A DNA stretch of 64,000 nt from Pipra filicauda (GCF_003945595.2 NW_024104376.1:2976001-3040000), one strand, 5' to 3'. Counted from the first letter of the stretch, positions 1 to 14,502 are shown. The notes: generated by a model not told the origin, from the sequence alone. A program made the numbers and translations.

Positions 1-1401
1 GAGTAGGATTAACCCATATTTGCTCATAACCATCTTTGCTCTGGGAGCTTCTGGAGCTGACTGGAGAGCCAGGACATCCCACTTCTTGTTTGCTGGATGG
101 TCACCAAATTATCTGAAGATGGAATTTTATATGATTTGCTGAAGGTGTCCCCAGTTTCTAGTCTGCTTGACTTTTCAAGCTGGTATAAAAATAAATCCCC
201 TCAGGTTTCTTAGCACAGTGGAAAATTATCCAGTTTCGTACACTAGCCATGTTAATGAGTTTTGTCTGTGTGTTCTAGTTCCTGTTTTCTGGACATAAGC
301 CTGTATCTATTTTCATAGGTTAAGCAGGCAATTTGTGCACAGTGTCATACATTAGATGCAGCTCCTGAAATAAGTGACTATCTATTAATACAGCCCACTG
401 TCAGAAAACCCAAAGAGTCGAAAATGCCTAAAATGCTTGACACTGAAAAGGTGCTTGTAACTTGAGTGGTCGACTGATTTGTTATTTTACTAGGGATTGT
501 CCTTTCCAGGAGGAACTACTTTCTGCCTTTGTGCTACTTATTTCCTTGGTAAATGAAACAAGAACACTGTTCTGCTTGAACTCAGTCATTTTATCATTCC
601 TGAGAAACACGAGCAGATTTATTTGTTAAAAGTGGTGTGGCATCATTACATTTTAAATAGAATACATTAGAATATTTTTATTTAAGGTCCAACCAAAGCC
701 AATTAGCTTCTTCCTTTTTCTGCATGACAAGATCCCGCATCCTTTACAATTTTGCATTCTTTAAAGTATGGGTTTTTGAAACTACTCACAATTTTCAGTT
801 TATTTGAAAAAAATTAATATTTTCATGTACATTTGATTAAAATTTGAAGAAATTTAAATGGTTGCACGAAGTAGATTTCTGATGGAATAGAAGGTAAGAG
901 AAAAATACCCTCTTAGATGCAGCAGAAATTTTTTATGTTCCTACAGTTCATACTTTGTTATTAGTTTTGTATTATTTTTAGAAAGCGTTCTCTGGTACAT
1001 ATTTTCTACTTCAGTAATTATTAGAAGTACAGATCTGTTCACGTAAAACCTTAACTAAAGAAGAAGTTAATCATATTGTTCTGATCACTGCCAGCTCTGG
1101 GAACAGCTTAGACCCTACACTAGAACTTGTCCTTTAGGTCCACAAACCCCTAAGTTCTGAATATTTTATAATCCATTAATTTATTATATTAAAATACCAA
1201 AGCTTGACTTTTCTTCTAGTTTAAAAATTGTCTATAGTGAAAGAAGAGTTAGAAATGAAATCTATGGTGTGAGAGACCTGCTCTGTTTCCTCAGCATTAA
1301 ATCTGTTGATTGCAATGACTGCAGTAGATTTTCACTGCCTTCACATACAGAGGATTAGTGTATCAACATGAATAAGTGAAAGATCTTATTTTCTTCTTAT
1401 T

Positions 1402-1445
1402 AATTTTATTCTTTGCTAAGAATACACTTAGCAAAGAATAAAATT
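1402..1445. repeat. Perfect 19-bp inverted repeat with 6-nt loop
   Basis: The left arm at 1402-1420 (AATTTTATTCTTTGCTAAG) and the right arm at 1427-1445 (CTTAGCAAAGAATAAAATT) are exact reverse complements around the loop AATACA. This is the longest perfect hairpin I noticed in the window. It may be a remnant of a palindromic or foldback DNA element, or a recent template-switch event. The stem is too short for a typical animal microRNA precursor. Confidence 0.9.
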
Positions 1446-3473
1446 CTGCCAACATGGGGTAGTTTGCAGTGACCACTAGTTTCATGATCATCTGCAGTCT
1501 GTTATTTTTTAACAGCCACATCTCCACATTTTTTAAGAGGGAGTGTCATTTTTAGAGTTCCGTTTCAAACGTGTAGTTTAAAATTGCCTAAATTTTACTT
1601 GATATTTCAATATTTTGATTCTTTTAAAAGGAGAATTTGTCTCCTTTTTTTTTTTAATGATACAGTAATGTTTTATGGTTTTAATATAATGAGGGTGAAG
1701 CTGAAACAAGACATGCTTGACTGAGGCTGGCTGTCAACCTTTCTAACATTTTTAATTTGCAAAAGTTCTACCATCTTGAATTTTATCATCAACATGTAAT
1801 AGAAAAAAAAATCAGAATTTCAACAATCAGTTCTAAGATAGGAAAAACAGCTAGCCTGGCAGACTGTGCATTGAGCTGACAATGTTAAAAGCTAAGAAAT
1901 ATTGGCTGAGTGGGGGTTGTTGATTAAATATTCCTAATCTATGAAAAGACAATAAGTGTGTAATGTTATCATGGTGGCTTTATACATTTCATTTTAAAGG
2001 AAAACTGTGGTTTAATGAAATCTTAATTTAGAAAATAGGGAATTAATTCTTCCTTCTTTCCTTCCTAAATTTACAGGAGCCAAATAAAACTAGAGTCTTT
2101 CTTTGAACATTTTAAAGATTTTACTACTCTTGGACTGCCTGGATACTTGCCTTTATTAATATTTTATCCCACCTCTTCCCTTGAATTACATTTTTTGTGG
2201 CAATGCTTTAATTAAAGGAAGCTGGGAAGTAGAAGAATTGTTCTTCAAATCTTCAATTGAAATAAAATGATTTTTTGGTGCTGTCAACTTGAGACTGAAC
2301 AGTTTACTCTTGAGGTTTAATTTATATCAATTATAATGACCATCCTGTGAGTATAACGTGGATAAATGTTAAACAGAATATAACTGCTATAATTTTTCAC
2401 ACACAGGAGTGTATAGTTTGCAGAATCTTTAACACTGGGTAGCTAAATAGGTATTAATATGATGTGATGACAGCCACCTATTTGAATTGGGTTGCAACAT
2501 GCCATCCTTACTAAATCCTGTATGTCCTTCTTGCATGAGAATAAAATGAAGGGAACATAAATATATCTGACAAAGTCATCAGGGATTAGAAAACAGAATC
2601 CAGCAATAAATATGGTAATTAGGCAATTTGAGACTTAAAGCACAGGGTTCTTTGAAAATGCAATTTCGGGACTGAGAACCAGCACTGAAATTTTTACCAT
2701 TAAGGAGAATTATGATAGAACTGAAACTTTTTAATGACATTTAAACATTTTTTATCGGGAATTTAATAACTTTTCTGCTCATGCTAGGGAAATTTTAATG
2801 ATGAAGCTACATATAGAGAGTCTTCTGTGCACACCACTCCTTCCTACTCCATCTAATCTCAAGCAGCTGAATTTAGACTCTTCCAACGTTCTTTCTATTG
2901 CAATATGATGATGGGGGACTACTTAGTTAGAAACGAGAATGTGAAGTTTCATGATTAACAGTAACTTTGGACAGATAACACTAACTAATTTCATGGATTT
3001 GATAACCTTAAATAAATTTTGCCATTTTTCATTATTATGTTCCTCAATATCTACATACATTTTTGTTGGTGGTGTTTTCCATTATGATAGCACGTTAATA
3101 AAGCTAATAGCTTGAGGCTTTGTAAGTAGGTGTTTGCTATTAAAGAAGGCTTGATGACTTTTTAAAGCAGAGTTCGAATAACCAAAGATTCAAAGTCTAA
3201 ATGCATGATAACAGCAAAAGTTTCTTTACATCCATGAGATTTTTCTGCCATGTTCCTCCCCGCTCTCCAATCTGCTCTCAGCTGCTTAACTGCTCCTCAA
3301 CCCATGGGGAAATCTCTTGGTCTTTCAAGCAATGGCAAAACTCAAATAAGAGATCTGTGCATGGCACCTTTGGGGAATGTATGATGTTAATTCGGCCTTG
3401 ATGATGAACAATAAATTCTCTGTCACACTTGTGGGGACCAAATCAAGAAAATTGCAGACTTACACTCTTTCAT

Positions 3474-3519
3474 TTCTCCAGAGTGTGAAGGGGTGAATTC
3501 TCCAGAGTGTGAAGGGGTG
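3474..3519. repeat. 24-bp tandem duplication
   Basis: The 22-mer TTCTCCAGAGTGTGAAGGGG plus TG occurs at 3474-3495 and again at 3498-3519, a period of 24. The copies are identical, indicating a recent local duplication by slippage. Confidence 0.9.
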
Positions 3520-5279
3520 GGCGGTGGAGCCTTTTCCAACAGTATTTGCACCCACGTTATGTTTAATTAGAGACCATTACAGACCACTAATAAAAACATA
3601 ACTAAGCAAGCCTCACTGGTAGTTGCAAAATTATTAAAACTAGCCTTGAAAACTGAGGCAGAGGGAGCCCTGGGGATTAATGATCTGTGCTGGGCATCAG
3701 TTGCATTTTGCCTGGGTTTACGTAAACATGATGTAAAGTTCTCAGCTTGGCAGGACAGCTATAGTCCCACAAGACCACCTTATTTCTGCAGGAACCCCTT
3801 TCTCATACGCTGAATGCAAGTGTTTTGGTGTAAAATGCCTATGTGCAGGTGAGGTGTGCTGTGCTGCTTTTGAAACTGTGCAATTAAAGATAAACACTCT
3901 GAACTGATTCCTAGACCCTAAATCTGTACACAGAAAGTATACAGCTACTCAAACAAACAGGTCAGGAAGTTTGCAACCCTTTTGCCAGAGGCAGGGTAAC
4001 CAATATATCTGTTTCCCGAAAATATCTTTTCTTCCCATCTGATTGCAATGAAGTAGACAGGATGGAGAGAATTATGTGCTGTTAGAAGTTAATGAATACT
4101 TTCTGTATGCCTCAGAGAACAACCCCCCTTTATTTTTAAATCTCTTCTATGTCACTTCAGTTCCCCAGACTGATCAGTATCTCTCAGACAAGGTTTTGTC
4201 ATTGGATTGGGGCCAAAACATATTTTAGCATAGGCAGTACTAACAATCTGCCACTCTGTGGATAAATAAACATTTGTATCATTGTGTGTTTAAAAACTAA
4301 TCCTGAAAGGCATTAACTTGCATTTGCAAATGTCCTCAGTGCCAGTCTGGGTGTTCCCAATGTCCTCAAGATAGTTATCCACTGAGCTCCCTTTCCTGCA
4401 TTTCACAGGGGGTGTGATTTCTATCTGAGTACCAGGTGATACTTACTCCTGTTTTTCAACATAAAAAATCCCAAACTGAGTCATGTGAGTGTAATTCAGC
4501 TATCACCACTTTGCTGTCACTGCTTTTGTGCAAAGTTCACGCCAAGTTAACACTCATCTCAACTGGAAAGCAAATCTACAGCCCATCTGATATTTTGGGG
4601 TTGCTCTTTTACATTAGCAGTGTAGGTGGAACAATACAGCGATGGGAGAAGATTTTTGTTGTGTATATATCTATTGCACCATTACAGTATTCAAAGGGGT
4701 GAACTAACCTTTTCCATGAAAAGAGACCAAGAGCTTAACACCTCAAAACCTTCCAAAGTCCTAAATAAATCTATATCAAATTCTATCCTGAATTCGTGTA
4801 CTCCCTTGAAATAATGGTGCCTTTTTTTGATGTTTGATGATGTTTACAGTAAATGTTTTATGGCAAGGATAACAAACCCAGAAAGAAGTGAAACAACATC
4901 AATCTCAGAATACACTTGCTTTCCTGGAAAAAATCCTTATAAGCTGGTACACTCTGATCTTGTGTTGCTTTTCGTCCCTCAGTTTTAGCAGCACCACAGT
5001 TTGGTTTCCCATATCCTCCTGTCTCTGTGGAACTGCAGGTTCATAAATCAGTGAATGAATTATATTCATCCATTTGTTTAGTTTTATCATCTGTGGCAGA
5101 TAGGATAAGGAAAATAACTTTGTGTAATAAGGAATCCGTGACTGATGCTGTGTAAGTTGTAAATATATAAGTCATGGATGGACCTGTATGTGCCACTGAG
5201 CCTAGTTTGGTGTAAAAAATTGTATGAATGCACTGATTTATGGCATTTCTGCAGCCTGTAACTGCAGCCACACTTTATG

Positions 5280-5725
5280 ACTGTTTCCTTGTTCTCAGTG
5301 CTTCCTAGTGCTCCCCCCTTCCCTCTGATGCTCTTGGTTCCTACTTACCCTCTGGCCACACATCTGCAGCCGCTTCCTGGCTGTAGGTGAGGGCAGGAGC
5401 TGCTGTGGGACCTAAGCACATGTATCCCCAGCCACATGCCTCTTGCCCCAGTTTTCCCTAGGGGCTGGATCCAGGTGCTTTTCTGTGAGCAGCTGCACTT
5501 CCCCATGTTTTTCAGAAAAGGTTCTGCAATGGCTTTGTGGTACAGCAAGGATGGCCACAAGTGGTCCCTAGATAGACCCTGCAGCCCAGGGAGGGCCTCG
5601 CACCACAGCAGGGGGATATTTCCTTCAGGAACTGTGGCTTTGGAGGACTCCAGTGGGAGCAGCTGTCCCTGAAGGGCTGCAGCCTGGGGAAGAGCTCTCT
5701 TCCCTGCTGCATGCCACAGACTAAT
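5280..5725. other. GC-rich block in AT-rich desert, possible old LTR fragment
   Basis: This roughly 450-bp stretch is much richer in G+C than its surroundings. Frames are open on both strands because stop codons are rare in GC-rich DNA; none has coding character. Phrases such as GGGAAGAGAGCTCTTCCCCA (minus strand) and CTGCAGCCCAGGGAGGG recall the repetitive GC-rich middle of avian ERVL LTRs. I cannot align it confidently. Confidence 0.3.
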
Positions 5726-6047
5726 TTTGTGTATTCAGTGTCTTGAGAATAATCAGTAGTGACAGGTTATTGTAAAGACCATGATGTCTCCAGTGGGTGC
5801 CCCAGTGGCATCTGGGAAGAGTCTAAGGGATGTCTTGAACTTTCCATTTGGGGCATTTTCATTCTACTTAATATTACTTAATTACCTAATAACAGTTTTT
5901 CTATCACAGAGACCAGCTAAGCCAGGGCAATAGCAGAAAACACACAAAGATCTCAAAGTGAGGTCAGGAGTTTGGGCCATTTTACATTGAGAGTGGTAAA
6001 TGCATTGGGAGTATTTAAAGTGGTTTGTTTACACAAGGTGAGATGTT

Positions 6048-6135
6048 CCCATTTGACCCTGCACACTGGATCTGACAGGAGGTTGTTTATTTCTTTTTTG
6101 ATTCTATTCTATTCCATAATTCCATGATTCTGTGA
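6048..6135 (+). mobile_element. Possible eroded CR1 3' tail
   Basis: The stretch TTGATTCTATTCTATTCCAT followed by AATTCCATGATTCTGTGAC resembles degraded CR1 ATTCTATG/ATTCTGTG tail repeats. The preceding sequence does not give a convincing CR1 hairpin, so the call is tentative. Confidence 0.3.
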
Positions 6136-9100
6136 CATTGTGCCATGACTTTGCTGTTGAGAGCTGGCTCAGTGCTGGAAAGTCAAAACTCAAACTCCAA
6201 TACTCTAGCTTGAAATAAATGAAAAATGTATGTGCTAATACAATGCATTTTGTAGCAGTTCTTGGAATATGAGAGCTTGGAAGCTTGGTACCTGCCTGGA
6301 GGTCAATATCTGTTTTAGTTCATATAGTATAATTAATCCTGTGCATTTTGCTTAGTCTCCAGGCATTACTCCAGTTGTTTGTCATGAGGAGAGTAACACT
6401 ATCCCTTCTGAACAAGCCTAAATCATCCAAGATTTTTTAGGTTAAGACAAACACCTTGGTTTCTAACTGGAAGGCAAATGGCAAGCAGTGATGACTGTGA
6501 ATTTCTAACCTTATCGTGTTCCCCAGTGAACCACTGCATTTAATAACCAAGCTACATCCTGCCTTTGCTCCAGTGCCCAAGCAGTCCCAGAGCAGGGTCC
6601 AACGTGGAGATTTCAGCAGCCTCACTAATTTAGTTAAATTGGAGGAGGAGCTGGTCAGTTAAAATAAGAAAAAAACCAACACCCACAAAGTACTGTTGTG
6701 TATGACTTGGATGTTAAGGATGGGATTAGAATTTGCAACAGCTAAGACTCTTCAATACATTTGCATATATTATGTAAATGTCCTTGAAATTATATTGACA
6801 TATATTAAAAACGTGAACTCTGTAATTTATGGTACAATCTCCTACACTGAGGGAGTTTCTGTGTGGAAGCTAGTTAAGTTTAGCTTGAAAGTATGCATGC
6901 AAATGTTTATGTAATTAGCCAGACATACAAACTGTAAGGCTAATTATTTTAATGGATTAATTTCAGTTGTGTAGAGCAATTCTTAGAGTAATTACTTGAC
7001 AATTCTTAATTGATTAGTTTACTTTTTTGGAAGGGATTATTAAAGGTACCATTCCCTGGGGGGATCTTAATTTCCGAGAGAAATATATATCATTTATAGC
7101 TAATGTCCCAGGCACTGGCACAGCTCATGCTGTTCAGGGACAAACTTTGCCAACCCAGGGAGCCTTTCTCACCAGCCAGTGTTAAAGGTGTTCAGATGAA
7201 CGGTGTGGAAAACACCTGCTCCTGCAGAGAGTAATTCTCAAATATCCAAGTGCTTGTCTGAGCCTGAAAATGGCTGAGGAAAGAGCAGGAGTTGCTGCTG
7301 CACTGATATGTGTGCAGAGGATGTGGTAGCATGAAAAGCAAAAGCTGTGTTTTCTGTGTAGGAGCAGTCTGAGCTGCATAATTTTACTTGAAATGTAAGG
7401 TTTTGGGGAGCTTCACCAAGGAAACAAAACTTTTCCCAGCAAAGTCAACAGGAAAATATTCCAACTATTTTGGTGGTAGTAGCATTTTGCCTGAAATCTT
7501 TGGATCATGGCTGCATATCTCTATAAAATAAGGCTGTGATTTGCTCCATGAGTATTTGTCTGTGTGTATGTGTGCCTCTACACTAGCTAAAGAGGCAGGA
7601 TATTAAAGTTTCTGGTTTGCATTTGCTGTGGTTGTATTAGTTCCAAATTATTTTATGTCTTTAGGCAAGTTGTTCTAAAAACACAGAACTCAAAAGCCAA
7701 TTCTACACAGGAAGGTTCATGCTTTGTTCACAGTGGTTTTATTGTTTGTGAGATTATCTTATGGATTAGAAGTTGTGAACCTGTTAATTTAATTCACTCC
7801 ACCACAGCCTTACTACCAAAATGCAACACCTTTGTGACAAATGCAAAAATTTACAAAAAGGAAATTAACATCAGGAAATATATTTATTTCTGTTTTTATT
7901 ATTACTGTTTTGCTTTATTCTCAGAAGTAGCAGGATATTTACTGAAAATCAGGGAGAAAAAATTAGTCTCAGGCAAGACACAAGCATGAAGTGCTTTAGC
8001 CCAAGTGGATAAAATGAGATATAAGCAACTGAAAATAGAGACTTAGCACGGGAAACGTTAAGCAACCTTATCTCTCTGTGTTGCTAGCAGCTCCATCTGT
8101 TATATAGTAAAAATACTGAAACCAGAAAAACAAACACATCAACAATCAACTTTATTTATTGAAATAAAGATGCATAAAACAACACTTCTATATCAAAACA
8201 TCCTAGAGGAAGAAAACCAATCTCACCAGGCAAGGTTTCCCAATACTGAAAGAACTACGAAGGAAGTTCCTGGAGGCAAAGAGCTGCATTTTTTGTAAGT
8301 AGTGATAGACCCTGAGATACAGAGGACAGAAGGATTTTTAACACAACAGAGGATTTCTATAAAGTATTCCAGTTTGCATTTTCTACAGCAGTATTAGAGA
8401 CACTGTCTATTCTGCTCTCTTTTATTGAAAGGAGTTGTTCTGAAAGTGTACTGGTCAAAGAGATTTGTCCTTTCCCTAGGAGATTATAAAGAGGGAATCT
8501 ATTTTGATGGTTAATCATTAAATTGAGTCCTTTCCATTTTCAGGCACAGAATGTTTCCTAAAAGAAACAGTGACTGACGTGAAATGCTCTGTATTAATGC
8601 AACCCTGGTTTGCAAATAAGCTGAAAGTTATGCAAGCAATGGCATGTATGAGTCAGGTACTGTCTGAATAAGCAACTGGAACCATTTTGTTTGCAAATAG
8701 TGAACTGACCCCAATGGCACCTTAGGAAACAGGACGTTGTCATCTGAGATATCTAAAATATGTTTTTTGCTGTGCTTGCTTCAGATGACAACATTTTTTG
8801 TTCTATGCATTCCTAGACAACTTGGAAATCCACTTATGATATAAATAATCATCCAAAAGTATAATTTTTTTTTTTTCTGTAAAGAAGGAGTAGGCACTGT
8901 AGGTAAACGGACTGATTCAGCTCCCTTCCCCAGCACTGCTGAAAGGAGGCTGCAGAAACTGTAATAAGCATTGATACTTCCATTTGCAGCATCTAGTGTA
9001 GATTCCCTCAATCAAGGATTTAAATCAAATGAAAACTCTGCCCAAAGCAAAAATCAGTCCTACAGAGACAAATACATCATTGCATTTGATTCAGGTGATT

Positions 9101-12100
9101 GCCCATTTTCTGATCAAACACAAAAACCATCTTCTTCCTGTTAACCAGTTCCTTTCTCACCCAGATCTTGTCAGTGATTTTATAATATACTGTACATAGT
9201 TATGCTAAATTTTATGGCTGTCTGCTTAGCTGAAGAAAATTTTGTAATTTTTTGTAGAAATACACACTCAAAGAAATGTATATGACTTAAATGTTTCCAG
9301 GACTAGTGCTCAGGTGTTGATATTTGTATCTTCGCCCAGAAAGATTTTTAAAAGAGCCCCTGAAAAGGTCTGAGTTCCAATATAACACACCAGAATATGC
9401 TGAATTACCTAGCTGCATCAGCAAGTGTGGCTGCTGTGTGTGGATATGTACGTGTTTGTGTGCAGAGAGAGCAATTTCTATTAAATTAAAAACAGGAAAT
9501 AAAAGAGGCGAGGCTCTGCTCCACCAAACAGCTGCTTTACTTTGATAACCCCAGTGACAACTCTACCTAACTTTCAATGTAGAACCCAGGTGCAGTCTTT
9601 GCCATTGAGTATCAGCTCTCCACACCTGCAGGATGTTACTCTGAAGACACTCTGTGCTTCCTTGATCTTCTGTCACTGGTATGTGGTCATCACACAGAAG
9701 ACTCAGGTTAACCACGCTATGGATTAACCCCAACCTGATTTCCTTGTACAGTTTGAAGAGGCTCTAATCTGCCTCAGTGCTGAGAAATAAAGCAGAGCCG
9801 TGGCACAGGGTCATGGTCTGTCCTGCAGATGATGCCTGCACTGTTTAATGATCAGCACAATCCTTAGTGTGGGCCTGGCCCACACCAGTTTGTTGTTGCC
9901 CACAGATGGCTCTGGCACTGTTCATGGCCAACACAGGGCAGCTGTTGTGGGCTTGAGCATTTTGTGCTAAGGCCAGGGGCTTGGAGAGGGGAAATCGGCT
10001 GTATGGATAAGTCCATAGTACCACTTACTCTGCTTACTAGGACCAGAAAGAATGGTCTCTAGCAGGTTTTATCTAGAGACATGATCTGAAAGATATGAGT
10101 CCAGCTTTTTTAACATTCAGCTTTGGCATCGCTAAACTACAAACCCCACTTTTTTCAAGAAAGTTGGGGTTTTGCTTCTATAATATTTCACTTCCTCACT
10201 GGCATGAATAAGTCTCCAAATTAGCTTTCACTTTCCATCACATCATTGACACTTGGGCTTCACTTGCTTCTGTCAGAATTCCTGTTCTGTATTTTGGAAT
10301 GAACACAGCTAATGAACGAGCTGTGTTGCCAGGGTTTCACTAATCATTTTCAGCTCTAGGAAGCTACTGGGAAATGTGAATGTGCCATATTGCTCATAAA
10401 GTCTTTATTCTCATAGGCTGCTTGTCTCAAGTACTGTGGTTGGTCTCCAGCAGCAAAGATCTGTCTGAGCTTGCATGGATTGTGGAGGTTACTGAAACTG
10501 TCACCTTTTCTCCCCCTTTCAAATGTGAAAGCATATTTTTCTCGTGTCTGCCTGTTATGCCTGAGCTCTACAGACAATCCTGCTGCCCTGACTCTAAGAG
10601 TTAGGGTTATTTTTTTGATGAGGTTTTGTTTTCTTTTTCCAGCTACCATTGATGCTTGGTCATCATAAAAGAGTGAACCAATTTTTTCTGAGATTGGTAC
10701 TCCTGTAAATCTTCCAGGAGTTCATTTGCTAGAATGATTTACATAATTTCCTGCACTCACTTACATATAGCCTGCTCCAGTTTTGTAGGGATTGGTTTAA
10801 ATTCACCTTGTGCATCCATATCATAGGAAAATATTCCTTCAGATATTGATGAAACCATGGTGATAATTTAAGTAGCTTTGGCATGCTAGGAGTGAGGCAG
10901 GCAGAGAACTGCTGTTTGTGACTTTGCCCCCTTGTTAAACCTGTAGTGAGGTGCCTGAGGGGAAACATCTCCAGCTCTGAGAAGTGCATGGAATCCTGTC
11001 TGTGATGAGGATAATCTCAACCCAAATCAAATTTTAATTAATCTTCCCCGTGTCACTGCAAAATTTTATGATACTCCATTGGTATGAACCCTAGTTAGCA
11101 TTTGCACAGGCAGACTCTCTCTCCCTAGTTTTTACATCCACCACACTACATTTTCAGAACTTTTAGTATTTACCTTCCATTTCCAGAAAACCTTCAATCT
11201 AAGTCAGATTATGAATTTGTACCTTTGTAATTCTCACAGAGGTGGAGGGTCTTGAGTTGCTCTGCTCATGAACTTTCCAGGCTTAGGGAGTGGAAAAGGC
11301 CTGTAAGTTGTTTTCTTTCTTTTCCACTGGGTTTAATTTTGTTTTCCTGAGGACACCATTAGGAGATACAGTATGATTTTGGCTCTTCTGTTGTGATAGG
11401 ATGAATACTAATGCACAGACAGCATCCACTTGTGCAGGAACAAGCCCGTATCTATAGACGCCTGGTTCAGCTTGGTGCTATTGATAGAAATGGTTACTGG
11501 TGAGAGAAACCAGCTCCTTTAGAGTCTTCATTAGAACTAATTAGTTCCACCACTGCTTTGTTGGTTGCGGTTGCTTTCATTTACGATATAGGGTACATTG
11601 ACCCCTCTGCCTTTCCTCCTCAAAACAAAAAAATTAATTTTTCCCTTTCCTTTGTTATCTGAAGGTACAGATCACCCTCAAGGCAGATGCTACTTATTGT
11701 CTACCACTTATGGTCCTGCTCTTGACCTTGATGTGATACTTATAGATAATTCACACCTTCAAGTTTTCATAAAATGAACCCTTGCACTAGAGACAGAAAA
11801 ACTCAGGGCATGACTCATGATCTTCAGAGCTGGTTTTATGTTTTGCTTTGTTTATTGAGTCACTTTGTGTGTCCCTGCATTCTGACTACTGCTTCTGGCA
11901 TTGCTGATCAAATATCTTTTAGTCAAGTTCTGTTTCCCTTTGTCACATAAAACCTTTGAAGTCTTTCATCACTAATACTGTACAGCTGCACTGAAGCATG
12001 GTCTCCATGACATTTCTAAGTACTTGTTTATTTTGTTTTTTTTTCGCTGTGGTATTAATCTCCTTCCTCGTTCTATTATGAAATTTGAAGATATCCACAA

Positions 12101-13183
12101 TGCTGCCTAGCTTTGGGCATACAGTGCTCTGCTGAGAACTTTTACAGCTCTTGTAGACAGACATATGGTTCCTGGTTTCTGAGATTGCAACAAGGCACTT
12201 CATAGGGCGTTAACATTTACTGCCATAGATAGTGAGAAAATTGCTTTCTGTTTATCTTTATCTATAATCTTATTTGCGAGAAAATAGTGGCTCAACTTTT
12301 TTAACCTTCTGAACTTCCGTGCTCTCAGACAGCTGCTATGTTTCACTGTCTTTCTTTTTTATAATCAACCTGTTTATGAAGTGTTATCTTCTGTTCCCAA
12401 ACAGAATTTCATTCCTCAAATTACTGTGACTGAATGCAAAATAGGTAATATTTAACCTCTGCTTGTATGAGTAACAGAGTATTCACCTATCACTGGTCAC
12501 AGTGAGTGCTGGATATGCTACATGAGCATTTCTTTTACACAGTGGATCCAGTTTGAGGATGAAATATCTGTTATTTTCTTTTCACTCTGAACTTCTGCTT
12601 TGGCTCATGGTAGGTGGGTAAGTAAATCATCTTCATAGATTGAATGATGGAAATACCAATAAAATTAAAAAGAAAAAAAAAGAAAAAGAAAAGCATTGCT
12701 GTTCATATATAGAATTTAAAGTAGGCTAGACTTAGGCTAATTGTTTTTAGTGTCCAGCATTTTTTACCCTGTTTTTGCCATTCTGTCTGTTTATTTAGTT
12801 ATACCTAAAAGGTTAACTAATGCTGCACCATGCTATTGTGGCTTGTATATATCATAGTATATCACAGACCAGATGCTCTACAGATGTAAATCTACAGAGC
12901 ATTATTGGTTTATTAATCAATATATCAACTGAAGATCTGTCACACATCTTTTATGTATGTAGATGTACATTCATACATAAAAGAACTATAGATAACCCTA
13001 CATATCCTATATATCTATGGTCATTGAGTTGCCAAGTTCATGACACTTGACAAGGAGAGTTGATAGATGAGGTTTAAGTGACGTGATGATTTTGTGGAAC
13101 AGCATTTTTATTTTACAATTGACAGCACAGAGCAACAAATTCTGCAAAGACTCTGCTCCAGACAAAGTTCAATCCTGACAAGG

Positions 13184-13292
13184 AATATATGTGTATATAT
13201 CATATTATGTTTGTGTGTGTATGCACACAAACGTGTCTTTAGAGTGATGTGCATATGCATACATGTGTGCTATGCAATATATACATAACATA
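13184..13292. repeat. Impure TG/TA-rich simple sequence
   Basis: Alternating purine-pyrimidine segments (GTGTATATATCATA, TTTGTGTGTGTATGCACACA, GCATATGCATACATGTGTGC, AATATATACATA) make a degenerate microsatellite cluster with several short palindromes. Confidence 0.7.
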
Positions 13293-14487
13293 AATTAGAG
13301 TATCAGCTTCCCCTACAGCAGAACTGGAAATATGAACAGGAGCAGAAAAATGTGTGAAAACAGCTGTCTCCAAAGAATTCCTTGCCTCTCCTGACTGCAG
13401 GTTGCCAGTGTTTCCTAGAGACTGTGCACGCTGCAAGGTTGTGCATTATTAAAGAGGAAGGCACGTAAATCCCTTATGAGGATTCAACACGAATGTGCTC
13501 TTTAAAGAGACAGGTTGATCATGTTTATGCTAAACATGTTATAAAACTGCACGTGTTGAAATCTGGCTTTTTCCTGTGCCAGCAGAGTACATGCACTGAA
13601 CAGTCATGTGATGCCTCAAAAACACCTGTGGCAAGATACCTCATTCAATTTCATCCTTGCCAGGGTTTTTGGAAGGCATTTCCTGATGAACACAACGTGC
13701 TCTTCAGCTTCCTCCTGAAACCCTCGGCAGCTCTACCAGATACTCCACTGCCCATATTTACTGGAGGATATCAGCAAATGTAGAATTCATGACAAAATGT
13801 ACTACAATATTCCTAATTATCCACATAAAGGAAATAGAGACTTCGTCTATTAGGAGTCTTTAGCATTTTCTATATGCAAGAACATTCATGGTACCTCCCA
13901 CGTGGCCTATGGAGGTGGAGGAGGTGACATTGGGGCACCAAATTTAAAGATGCCCAGCACAGCATGTTCACCACAACCTGTTACAGATGCAGCTCTAGTT
14001 TAGCAGCCCTCTTTTATGGTGCTGTTTGACGTGCTGCTGAGAAAATTGCATAGCCATTGTGAGGCTGCCAGAACCCAAACTTTACCTTCAGGGCTGAGAA
14101 GTCTCTTGGCTTCCAGGATCTGTTTGCGGCTACTGTCATGGCTTGTCTTGTGTGGGTGCAGTTACAAAGGTGTTTTCTCCCTGGTACTTACCAAGACAGT
14201 GGTTCCGCTGACTAACCAATGAGTTTCTGTAAATGTTTTTTTTTGTACATTTTCTGCTTGGAGATCAAGCCAAGCAGAATGACAGCCCTTGATCTGCTCT
14301 CTGTTCAACATGAGGGAGGCAAATTAACACAGAGGTGGGTGGAAGAATCAAGAACTGAAGTCTAAATCAAAAAGAAGGGCAGGTTTTGAGATGAGCTGAT
14401 AAGTGATACAGCACGTTATGAGCAGCTAGGGAAGGAGGATGAAGCAGCACAAGAAAGGCCATCTCAGAACGGTTGGTGAGTGCTCAC

Positions 14488-14502
14488 TTTTTTTTTTTTT
14501 TT
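14488..14502. repeat. Poly(T) tract
   Basis: A run of about 15 T in otherwise ordinary sequence. On the minus strand it would be a poly(A) tail-like run, but no retrocopy is recognisable beside it. Confidence 0.85.

Larger units (their letters stand above)
1..5279. other. Gene desert, AT-rich
   Basis: No gene is supported. Open frames are short (88 codons at most) and have no family resemblance. The hairpin at 1.4 kb and the tandem duplication at 3.5 kb are the only structures noted. Confidence 0.7.

Noticed and set aside
1402..1445. Hairpin as a microRNA precursor
   Set aside because: The stem is only 19 bp with a 6-nt loop, shorter than normal animal precursors, and flanks do not extend the pairing.
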